Below are positions 16,488 through 24,049 of a stretch of 64,000 nt of DNA, in pieces; position 1 is the stretch's first letter, and the number at the start of each line of letters is the position of its first letter. Position numbers and translations under genes: made by a program. Source of the DNA: Coprobacter fastidiosus (GTDB lineage Bacteria > Bacteroidota > Bacteroidia > Bacteroidales > Coprobacteraceae); assembly GCF_030296935.1 (NCBI RefSeq), contig NZ_AP028032.1, forward strand, positions 3,162,001 to 3,226,000, written 5' to 3'. Below the pieces are notes generated by a model. It saw only the letters and a list, made by a program, of their open reading frames with translations. It had not been told where the DNA came from and did not search any database.

Positions 16488-16874
16488 ATGAAGTTAAGAT
16501 TATTTTACATACCCGATGCCCAAAACATAGTAGCCAAAGTTGGACAAAAGTTTTACCAACTGCCTAATTGTACTCTAATTGAAAAGCCTATAAAACTCAT
16601 ACCTTGCCAACCTTTTGTAGAACAAGTGTCCACGTCAAAGCCTTATGAAATTATCAATACACAAAGCTATGAATGGATTAATGAGTTATCAGTTAAGACC
16701 TCTAATAATGGCACTGAAGGAATTTATATAAGAGCAGGTAAACCGCGAATGATTCTAAAAGTAAATTATAGTAAGAATGACGAGGGCATAGATGTACTTA
16801 CAGTATCTGGTAATTTGCCTATATATGTTTTAAACGGTGTTGCCAAGCTATTAACCATGATATTTATAGACTAA
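16488..16874 (+). CDS. Hypothetical protein, 128 aa
   Basis: Cytosolic, no motif that I recognise. It begins MKLRLFYIPDAQNIVAKVGQ, has EGIYIRAGKPRMILKVNYSK in the middle and ends VLNGVAKLLTMIFID. The predicted strand-rich composition suggests a small beta-fold. It follows the cargo terminator and stands before the promoter at 16890, so it is probably transcribed alone. Its function is unknown. Confidence 0.6.
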   Translation: MKLRLFYIPDAQNIVAKVGQKFYQLPNCTLIEKPIKLIPCQPFVEQVSTSKPYEIINTQSYEWINELSVKTSNNGTEGIYIRAGKPRMILKVNYSKNDEGIDVLTVSGNLPIYVLNGVAKLLTMIFID

Positions 16875-16889
16875 TATCAAAGAAATGAT

Positions 16890-16912
16890 TACCTTTGCCT
16901 TAAACTCATAAT
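16890..16912 (+). promoter_or_regulatory. Promoter of the kinase-like gene, matching that at 6889
   Basis: TACCTTTG (16890-16897) is the -7 element. TTTGCCTTAAACTCATAAT (16894-16912) differs in one base from 6893-6911. The transcript would start near 16904. Confidence 0.5.
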
Positions 16913-16922
16913 CAGAAGATTT

Positions 16923-17084
16923 ATGGAATATATTAATGAATTTCACAAAGAATGGATAGAACGCACTCGTCAATCAATAGCCTCTTGGAGCAAGCAGCCC
17001 ATATCGTTAGAAGCCAAAAGGAAGCAGCAGGAGAAACTGAACCAACAGAGGGCTATAAGAGAGGGCAAACAGAAGAACTCATAA
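16923..17084 (+). CDS. 53-aa ORF overlapping the kinase-like gene
   Basis: The first ATG after the promoter opens a charged 53-aa frame (MEYINEFHKEWIERTRQSIA...EGKQKNS). It overlaps the kinase-like frame by 133 bp in the -1 frame. Its opening resembles my memory of the N-termini of larger Bacteroidales polyvalent proteins. It may therefore be the true N-terminus, detached by a frameshift, or a short leader peptide. Confidence 0.4.
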   Translation: MEYINEFHKEWIERTRQSIASWSKQPISLEAKRKQQEKLNQQRAIREGKQKNS

Positions 17085-17545
17085 AGTTTGCCAATGCCAA
17101 CGGCTTATGGATTTCACTTCCTAATTTAAATGTGGAGTTCCTTAATAAAGGCGGAGAGAATGAAGTCTATACAGGAGATAAAGACGACATTGTTGTCAAG
17201 CTGAACAACTTTGAATACGCAGGGGATGATTTAGAGAACTTCTTCATCCGCATTGCTGCACATAATAAGTTCTTTGGCAATGTGCCTTATCAAATGATAG
17301 GCTTCGCTTATAACAGCCAACAAGAATTTTGTGCAGTTCTCGTACAACCTTATATATTAGCTGAACGAGAAGCTACGGAAGATGAAATTGCTACCTATAT
17401 GCAAGCACTTGGCTTTGAAATGGACTATTACGACGAATACCATAATTCGGATTATGAAGTGTTTGATGCAGTTCCCAATAATGTACTTTATGGCATAGAC
17501 GGAGATTTATACTTCATTGACACGCAGATTAGATTACGGTCTTAA
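16952..17545 (+). CDS. Polyvalent-protein-type kinase-like protein
   Basis: 197 aa. From about residue 58 the order of a protein-kinase-like fold is visible. There is a glycine-rich strand (LNKGGENEVYTG), a candidate ATP-binding lysine (DIVVKLNN), a hinge-like stretch (CAVLVQPYI) and a catalytic-loop-like FDAVPNNVLYG. DGDLYFIDTQIR then sits in the place of DFG. Such truncated kinase domains occur in polyvalent proteins of phages and Bacteroidales elements. The usual HRD is absent, so activity is doubtful. The first 50 residues overlap another ORF, so the start is uncertain. It is the last gene of the element. Confidence 0.6.
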   Translation: MDRTHSSINSLLEQAAHIVRSQKEAAGETEPTEGYKRGQTEELIKFANANGLWISLPNLNVEFLNKGGENEVYTGDKDDIVVKLNNFEYAGDDLENFFIRIAAHNKFFGNVPYQMIGFAYNSQQEFCAVLVQPYILAEREATEDEIATYMQALGFEMDYYDEYHNSDYEVFDAVPNNVLYGIDGDLYFIDTQIRLRS

Positions 17546-17711
17546 CTCCATTAGGAGTACTCTCATCTAAAGGATAACGCATAGGCATTTGCCCATGATG
17601 CAGCCCTTTTTGATAATTCGTTCTTTTATTTACTAACAAGGAGTTTACCCATTGCTATTATAGCATTGATTAATAACAGATTGCAAAGACTTACAGGGAT
17701 GCTGTGTCGCT

Positions 17712-17888
17712 GCTTCATACGGTATGACCGACACAATGGGCCGTATGCACTCTGATGCTCAGTTCGCTGGTTCTTCATCAGTTCCCGCTCACGTGGAAAT
17801 GATGGGCTTCCTCGGTATCGGTAACAACCCGATGGTAGGATGTACAGTGGCTTGTGCGGTTGATGTTGCTACTGCTTTGAGTAAGTAA
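17712..17888 (+). pseudogene. Displaced 3' end of the GGGtGRT gene (attR)
   Basis: An in-frame fragment coding for 58 residues (ASYGMTDTMGRMHSDAQFAG...) that ends at TAA 17886-17888. It is colinear with the last 58 codons of the gene at 4260-5270. It has no start or promoter. Bases 17760-17854 are two 47-bp identical blocks with one mismatch between them. The bases further upstream (to about 17707) are also gene-like, so the element itself carries a piece of this gene. Confidence 0.88.
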
Positions 17889-17908
17889 TTAACAATACTA
17901 TTTTATAA

Positions 17909-17949
17909 AGAATCCTTATAACTTCTCAGTTTATAGGGATTCTTTTTTT
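17909..17949 (+). terminator. Native terminator of the GGGtGRT gene
   Basis: AGAATCC and GGATTCT pair around a TTATAA/TTATA stem, followed by T7. It now lies after the displaced gene end. Confidence 0.75.
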
Positions 17950-17990
17950 GTTTATTTGTAGATAAAGAGTAGTGTTGTTTTCTTAAAGTT

Positions 17991-18133
17991 GTCTGAATTT
18001 TCTAATAAAAAATATTATTAGGTCATCTTTACGTTTTCTTTTAGTCTGTAATGGTGTTGATGTTTCTTTCTCGAGAGGAGAATTGACTATTCATGTTGAT
18101 TTCTCTCGAAACTGATCTAAGTAGAATTTAGTC
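17991..18133. repeat. Dispersed repeat, diverged copy A
   Basis: It shares AGGTCATCTTT.C.TTTTCTTT..GTCTGT and, further on, GAAACT..TC...GTA.AATTTA.TC with the copy at 52473-52641, and has weakly inverted ends (GTCTGAATTT / GAATTTAGTC). It is non-coding and looks like a small MITE- or REP-like element. Confidence 0.4.
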
Positions 18134-18314
18134 GTTTTTTTTAACTAATAATCTTGGATCAATAAATAAATTTTCAATTCGTAGTAATAAAAGAATGAAA
18201 ACATAATTCTGTATAAATGGTGTATATTTTATCATTTTTCTTGATAAAATAGTTGCTGTATAGCATATGTTACACAAAAAAATATGTTTTTGATAAGAAA
18301 AGAAATAAATTTAT

Positions 18315-18434
18315 TATATTTGTAGCCGTTAGGCTTGAATGTTTATGCTGGGTTAGCGTATTTTTATGCTAATATTTTATTATATATAAGGTGAATCGTC
18401 CAATTAATTGAACGTTAATCTGGACGATTTTTTT
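18315..18434 (+). ncRNA. Candidate small RNA of about 105 nt
   Basis: TTTG (18289-18292), 22 bases, then TATATTTG (18315-18322) make a promoter, giving a start near 18329. The transcript would contain a hairpin TTAGCGTA..TATGCTAA (about 18354-18373) and end at AATCGTCCA / TGGACGATT (18394-18429) plus a T run. No ORF of note lies inside. The rest of the gap 17889-18629 shows only the repeat at 17991 and AT-rich DNA. Confidence 0.45.
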
Positions 18435-18629
18435 GAATAAGGACATTTTTTCCATTAGCACTTAAGAAATTACTTTTCAGGACAATATTCACTTTTCCTC
18501 ACCAACACAATATCTTTCTTAAAAAAATCCAAAGAAACGTTCGTTAATATAGACATCTGTGGATTATAAGGTTTTAATAGGATTTTGATAGTGTTAATTT
18601 TATTCTTAAATAACTAAAACTTAAGGCTT

Positions 18630-20993
18630 ATGAAAAGATGTTTACTCTTATCTGCTCTATTGTGTGTTTTTTCTATTACACATATGTATGCAGAAACTAC
18701 TACGCCTTCTATTACATTGACTACGACTAAGACTGATGTGATAGAAATGAAATTTGGTTGTAGAACAGCTCATACGATTCATATTGATTGGGGAGATGGA
18801 AAACTTGTCGAAACGGTAGAAATTGCCGATTCAGCGACCGTTTATCCGACAGCTTCTTCTGCAGCAATTCATCCTACTGTTGTTACTGGAACTCCTGTAA
18901 ATGGTGGAAAAATAAAGATTTATGCAGATGATATTAAGTTTTTTGTTATTGATGCAGATCAACAGATTACTGAATTGGATGTAACGGGGGCAACAAATTT
19001 GGGATATATTAAAGTCAATGATAATAGCTTTACGACAATTGATTTATCGAAAAATAATCAGTTAGAATATGTGAGTCTTGACGATAATAAACTTGAAACT
19101 CTTACTTTGGGCGATGCTCCTAATTTGACGCAACTTTTGGCAAGCGGTATGTCGATAGCCAAGATCAAGCTGACCGGATGTCCCAGTCTTACAAATGTAA
19201 ATCTTGCAGATAATAAAATTACTACGATTGATGTAAGCGCTAATACTAAAATGACGACATTAGCGTTAACGAATAATCTTTTGACAGAGATTGACTGTTC
19301 GGCATGTGAAAGTTTAAAATATCTTCGGTTGTCAGGGAATAGATTCGCAGCTGCGAATTCGGTAATTTTCCCGACATCAAGTGCCAATCTAACACAAGTT
19401 TTATTGAAAGATAATTATTTTAAATTATCTACCTTGCCTGTTACGACAGCCAGAACTTATACTTATTATCCGCAAAATCCGTACCCGTCTCCTAAAGAAA
19501 TAGCGTTGGGAGGGACAATAGATCTTTCATCCGAATTGACATTACAAGGATTATCCGATAAAGAAGAAACAACTACTTATAGGTGGATAAAGAAGAAAGA
19601 CAATACGATTTTAACACCCGGAACGGATTATACAGAAGTCAGTGCAGGTGTATTTAAGTTTGATAAAGAGTTGTCAGATACGATTTATTGTGTAATGTCA
19701 ACTAATGCATTCCCTAAATTTACAGGTACTACAAATTCTTACAAGACAGATCTTTCGGTAGTGGTTACAGAAGCTGCAATTACATTAAATACTACAAAAG
19801 TCGAAGAAGTGGAATTACAGCTTGGTTGTGCTACCGGGCATAAGGTGTTTATCGATTGGGGAGACGGCATGCCGGTAGAAACGGTAGAGATCAATGATTC
19901 ACTTGCTGTTTTCGGACAGAATACGATGAAACCGACAGTTGTGACGGGAATTCCTAAAGGTACAATAAAAATTTATGGAAGAGATATGTTGTACTTCGGT
20001 GCAGATGAGCAGGAAGTTACTTCTATAGATGTGACGAAAGCCGTTCAGTTGGGAGTCCTTAAAGTTCCGACTAATAAATTGGGAGAATTGAATGTTACTA
20101 ATAATGAGGAACTGTACTATATCTATGCAGAAGAGAATGAATTGTCAGCTTTAGATGTGACTCATTGTCCGAAATTAATTTGGTTGTCTGCCAATGGAAA
20201 TAAGCTCGAAAGTATAGATTTAACGGCTTGCTCTGATTTATATAATTTAAATTTGAGCGAAAACCTGTTGTCAAGTATCGATCTTTCGGTATGTAATGAT
20301 TTAGGTCCATGTCGGTTAAGCAACAATAACTTGGAAGAAATAATCATGCCGAGTGAAGGGGTTGCTCCTACAACGACATTGGATGTGAAAAATAATAAAC
20401 TGACAATTTCTACTCTCCCTGAGAAAACCTTAGGTATGTCTTCTGCAAGTCGTCTTACTTATGCTCCTCAAGCGCCTTATGTGTTACCGAAAGATATTAC
20501 TGCCGGAACGGTTGTCGATCTTTCTTCTGAATTGAAAGCTTTCGGGGTGTCGGATAAAGAAGAGACTACGACATATACATGGCGTTTGAAGACCTCCGGA
20601 ACAGCATTGCAAAAAGATGTGGATTATACAGAAAAAGACGGTGTGTTCACATTTACCGGGACTGAACTTGCTGACAGTGTGTATTGCGTTATGGCGACGG
20701 CAGCTTATCCTAAATTTACGGGTACTGCAAATATGTTTAAAACAACAAATGTCCATATTACTGTTCCTGCAGGAGTAGACGAAAATACAGTAAGTAGTAG
20801 AATCATAACTACCGGAAACGGCTTGATTAAAGTATTGAATGCCGAAAATAATGATATGATCGAGGTATTTTCTCTGAATGGAGCTTTAGTTACAACCCGT
20901 AAGGTGTCCGAAAATATGGAGACTATAAAAGTCGTGCCGGGTTCATATATTGTTAAAATCGGTAATAAACGGTGTTCGGTAATAGTTCCGTAA
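18630..20993 (+). CDS. Secreted leucine-rich-repeat protein with a C-terminal sorting-like domain
   Basis: 787 aa with a signal peptide (to MYAE, about 22). The protein is an internal duplication: about 24-384 and 385-720. Each half has an IDWGDG..VETVEI strand unit, leucine-rich repeats (LDVTGATNLGYIKVNDN type) and an Ig-like module (LSDKEETTTYRW...YCVM). The last 65 residues (VFSLNGALVTTRK...GSYIVKIGNKRCSVIVP) resemble the type A sorting domains of the type IX secretion system. It is likely a surface or secreted binding protein. Two genes upstream of SusC, it may serve the same uptake function. Confidence 0.85.
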   Translation: MKRCLLLSALLCVFSITHMYAETTTPSITLTTTKTDVIEMKFGCRTAHTIHIDWGDGKLVETVEIADSATVYPTASSAAIHPTVVTGTPVNGGKIKIYADDIKFFVIDADQQITELDVTGATNLGYIKVNDNSFTTIDLSKNNQLEYVSLDDNKLETLTLGDAPNLTQLLASGMSIAKIKLTGCPSLTNVNLADNKITTIDVSANTKMTTLALTNNLLTEIDCSACESLKYLRLSGNRFAAANSVIFPTSSANLTQVLLKDNYFKLSTLPVTTARTYTYYPQNPYPSPKEIALGGTIDLSSELTLQGLSDKEETTTYRWIKKKDNTILTPGTDYTEVSAGVFKFDKELSDTIYCVMSTNAFPKFTGTTNSYKTDLSVVVTEAAITLNTTKVEEVELQLGCATGHKVFIDWGDGMPVETVEINDSLAVFGQNTMKPTVVTGIPKGTIKIYGRDMLYFGADEQEVTSIDVTKAVQLGVLKVPTNKLGELNVTNNEELYYIYAEENELSALDVTHCPKLIWLSANGNKLESIDLTACSDLYNLNLSENLLSSIDLSVCNDLGPCRLSNNNLEEIIMPSEGVAPTTTLDVKNNKLTISTLPEKTLGMSSASRLTYAPQAPYVLPKDITAGTVVDLSSELKAFGVSDKEETTTYTWRLKTSGTALQKDVDYTEKDGVFTFTGTELADSVYCVMATAAYPKFTGTANMFKTTNVHITVPAGVDENTVSSRIITTGNGLIKVLNAENNDMIEVFSLNGALVTTRKVSENMETIKVVPGSYIVKIGNKRCSVIVP

Positions 20994-21019
20994 AGTTGAA
21001 GAATATATATGAAAAACAG

Positions 21020-21050
21020 GGAGATCCCCGCTGAATTACGGGGAATCTCC
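21020..21050 (+). terminator. Terminator of the leucine-rich-repeat gene
   Basis: GGAGATCCCCG pairs with CGGGGAATCTCC with one bulge, followed by TTTGTTT. Confidence 0.7.
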
Positions 21051-21173
21051 TTTGTTTGGATATTAGAAATTGGAAATAGAGAAAAGGCGTGTTCTGTATT
21101 TTAGCTGTTTAACTTAACTATGAAAATCATAGAACATGTTTAGGATTAATAATTAAATTATAGGTAAGTGCAA

Positions 21174-23849
21174 ATGAGAAAAGTTGGATTAATATTGCTG
21201 TCGGCAGTATTATTGTTCGGATCTCCCGATGTTTATGCCAAAAGGGGGAAATCTAAAAAGTCTAAAAAAACGGAAGTTTCGAAAGATTCTTCAGTGAAAA
21301 AAGAGAGTAGCAAGTACAAACGGACTTTTAAGACGAAAGCTTGTGAAACGGCGAAAGGAGACTTTCTTACATTACATTGGACTAAAGGGAAAATCTATTT
21401 TGAAATGCCGGTAAAATATCTAGGTCGGGAAGTTTTGATTGCTTCTACTATCTCAGGTGCGAGTGATACGGATCTCGGGATGATCGGGTACAAGCCTAAA
21501 CCGCCGATGCATGTGAAATTTGTCAAGATGGACAGTCTTATCTGTATGTCGAAGGTAAATGTCGCTCCACGATATGATGAAGGAGATGCAGCAATGAAAA
21601 AGGCTATTGGTATCAGTACTTTAGATCCGATTCTGAATACAATGCCTGTTTTTTGCTATACTCCTGACAGTTCGGCGGTTGTATTCGATATGACTACTCT
21701 TTTTACCGGATCGAACGACCAATTATCTCCTATGTCGAATGGCGGTGGTGTAGTAAGTGTTTCAGGTACTTTCAATTCTAAAGCTTCGACTGTGACAGGG
21801 ATAAAAGCATTCGAAGATAATGCTTCTATCAAATCATATATGTCTTATTCGGTTTCGACAAAACTGATGGGACTGTACACGTTATCGCAGAATGTTCCGG
21901 TGACATTTCAGGTAACCCGTACGATTCTACTTTTACCGGAGCAGAAAATGCGTCCTCGTGTTTCAGATTCACGAATAGGTATTTTTAATACAAACCGTTT
22001 GAATTTCGATAAGAATGAAGATTTTATCAAGACCTATTCGATGATTCACCGTTGGAATTTGCAGCCTAAAGATACTGCGGCTTATTTACGAGGTGAATTG
22101 GTTGAGCCGGTGAAGCCGATTGTTTTTTATTTAGATGACGCTTTTCCTGCAGCTTGGGCTAAAGGTGCGCGTATGGGTATTCTTCGCTGGAATAAAGCAT
22201 TCGAAAAAATCGGTTTTAAGAATGTGATTCAGATTCTCGATTTTCCGAAAGATGATCCTAATTTTGATCCAGACAATTTAAAATATTCTTGTATTCGTTA
22301 TGTTCCTGCACGAGTTATGAATGCTATGGGTCCCTCATGGGTAGATCCTTCTACCGGAGAAATTATCAATGCATCGGTATTGGTTTATCATGATGTGGTC
22401 AAGCTGTTAAACCAATGGCGTTTTGTACAGACTGCACAGGTAGATGAAAGAGCTCGATGTAAGAAAATGGATGAGGATATGGTTACCGAATCTATTGCCT
22501 ATATTTTAGCTCATGAAGTCGGACATTGTCTCGGATTTATGCACAATATGGCAGCATCTGCCGCTTTTCCGGTCGATTCTTTACGTTCGGCAAGCTTTAC
22601 TCAGAAATACGGAACTACGCCTTCTATCATGGATTATGCTCGTTTCAATTATGTTGCTCAACCGGGAGATAAGGGGGTTAAACTGACTCCTCCCGATTTA
22701 GGCGTATATGATTATTATTTGGTAGAATATGCTTATAAACCGATATTTGAGGCAAAAGATGAGATGGAAGAGATTCCGTATCTCGAAGCTATGATCGATG
22801 CAAAAGCTGGAGATCCGCTTTATCGTTACGGAAGACAACAAGTTTCAGGCCGTTATGATCCGAGTGCCGTGGAGGAGGATCTTGGCGATGATGCGATCAA
22901 GGCATCTGATTACGGTGTAAAGAATCTGAAATATATTCTTGCTCACATGAATGAATGGATAACAGATGAAATGGATCCGGACGGTTCATACAGGGAGATG
23001 ACTTATGAGAACTTGGCTAAACAATATGACCGCTATTTCCGCCATGTTATGTTGAATATCGGAGGAATTTATTTGACCGATTTGAAAGCCGGTACTCCGG
23101 GCGAAAGAGTTCGGGCAGTAGAAAAATCGAAACAAAAAGCTGCTCTTAAATGGGTGATAAACGAATTGAAAAATTGCGATTGGTTAGACAATGAAGAGGT
23201 AACAAAGAATTTCGGATTAAGAGTCGGATTAGCTCCGATTATGAGATACTATACTGGACTTGAATTATTTAACTCGTACAGCAATGTTATTTTCTCGTCT
23301 CATATTGCCGGTAAAGAGGGATATTCTCCTAAAGAATACTTTGATGATCTTTATTCTTTGGTTTGGGAAAGTGCCATAAAGAAGAATCATGTACCCGAAT
23401 CTGACCGTATGTTACAACGTCTTTTCTTAGAAAGAGCTGTATATGTAGCCGGTAAAACAACCAAGCCTTTACAAAAAATGGGATTGACCGACGAAAATAG
23501 TGTTGCTGCAGCTTATGCTCCGTCTGTTGACGAAATTATCTCTATGGGACTGGATGAAAGCGGAGTTGTAGAACGTTATAAAGATGTTTTGCGTGAATTG
23601 GAAATGAAAGAAGGCTCAGGTGTTGTCGCACGCAAAATGGCTCAAGATGAGATCGGCTATGGTTACGGTTGGCAATATAGAGTAAATTTGAGAAGTATAG
23701 ATAATTCGAAAGATCTGTTATTCGGTCAACTTTTACGTGTTCAATCTTTATTGAAGTCACGAATGGGTGCTGTCGATACCGATACAAAAGCTCACTTTAA
23801 AGCTATGTTGTACTTGATCGATGAAGCTTTGGATGCAAGATCTAAATAA
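21174..23849 (+). CDS. Secreted zinc metalloprotease (DUF5117/DUF5118/DUF4953 type)
   Basis: 891 aa with a signal peptide (about 1-22) followed by a very basic Lys/Ser stretch. The order is DUF5118-like start, DUF5117 (about 95-290) and the catalytic DUF4953 domain. AHEVGHCLGFMHN (about 444) is a complete HExxHxxxxxH zinc site, and SIMDYARFNY is the Met-turn. It probably cleaves proteins in the periplasm or at the surface. It lies directly upstream of SusC/SusD, so peptide supply to that pair is likely. The annotated frame opens 2 codons earlier with GTG; I take the ATG at 21174. Confidence 0.92.
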   Translation: MRKVGLILLSAVLLFGSPDVYAKRGKSKKSKKTEVSKDSSVKKESSKYKRTFKTKACETAKGDFLTLHWTKGKIYFEMPVKYLGREVLIASTISGASDTDLGMIGYKPKPPMHVKFVKMDSLICMSKVNVAPRYDEGDAAMKKAIGISTLDPILNTMPVFCYTPDSSAVVFDMTTLFTGSNDQLSPMSNGGGVVSVSGTFNSKASTVTGIKAFEDNASIKSYMSYSVSTKLMGLYTLSQNVPVTFQVTRTILLLPEQKMRPRVSDSRIGIFNTNRLNFDKNEDFIKTYSMIHRWNLQPKDTAAYLRGELVEPVKPIVFYLDDAFPAAWAKGARMGILRWNKAFEKIGFKNVIQILDFPKDDPNFDPDNLKYSCIRYVPARVMNAMGPSWVDPSTGEIINASVLVYHDVVKLLNQWRFVQTAQVDERARCKKMDEDMVTESIAYILAHEVGHCLGFMHNMAASAAFPVDSLRSASFTQKYGTTPSIMDYARFNYVAQPGDKGVKLTPPDLGVYDYYLVEYAYKPIFEAKDEMEEIPYLEAMIDAKAGDPLYRYGRQQVSGRYDPSAVEEDLGDDAIKASDYGVKNLKYILAHMNEWITDEMDPDGSYREMTYENLAKQYDRYFRHVMLNIGGIYLTDLKAGTPGERVRAVEKSKQKAALKWVINELKNCDWLDNEEVTKNFGLRVGLAPIMRYYTGLELFNSYSNVIFSSHIAGKEGYSPKEYFDDLYSLVWESAIKKNHVPESDRMLQRLFLERAVYVAGKTTKPLQKMGLTDENSVAAAYAPSVDEIISMGLDESGVVERYKDVLRELEMKEGSGVVARKMAQDEIGYGYGWQYRVNLRSIDNSKDLLFGQLLRVQSLLKSRMGAVDTDTKAHFKAMLYLIDEALDARSK

Positions 23850-23862
23850 ATGGGTTTTGAAC

Positions 23863-23897
23863 GGTTCGGAAGAAAATTCTTATTTTCTTTCCGAACC
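23863..23897 (+). terminator. Terminator of the metalloprotease gene
   Basis: GGTTCGGAAGAAAAT pairs with ATTTTCTTTCCGAACC (one bulge). Confidence 0.65.
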
Positions 23898-24049
23898 TGA
23901 CCTTTTCCTAAACTATGCAAGATTTGTAAGATTGTAGGTTATATCGTTCCGGATACTGAACCTGAACTGATTCCGGATTCTAATTTTATGTAAAATAGTC
24001 GAACATGTTTTCTCCGAACGGGGAAAGATTATAAAAACTCAGAAATTAT

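Larger units (their letters stand above)
5142..17854. mobile_element. 12.7-kb integrative element in the 3' end of the GGGtGRT gene
   Basis: The boundaries are the duplicated gene end (5142-5236 and 17760-17854). The first gene inside is a Bacteroides-type integrase, and a second recombinase, ParB-like, RadC and DUF3871 genes follow. These are standard content of Bacteroidales integrative elements. Base usage inside differs from the flanks: codons such as AGG and AGA are frequent, and intergenic hairpin terminators follow most genes. I see no relaxase, coupling protein, replicative helicase, phage structural gene or resistance gene. It could be a mobilisable element that needs help in trans, a satellite, or a reduced relic. 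Confidence 0.85.

Noticed and set aside
5290-17700. Element as a complete prophage
   Set aside because: No capsid, terminase, tail or lysis genes.
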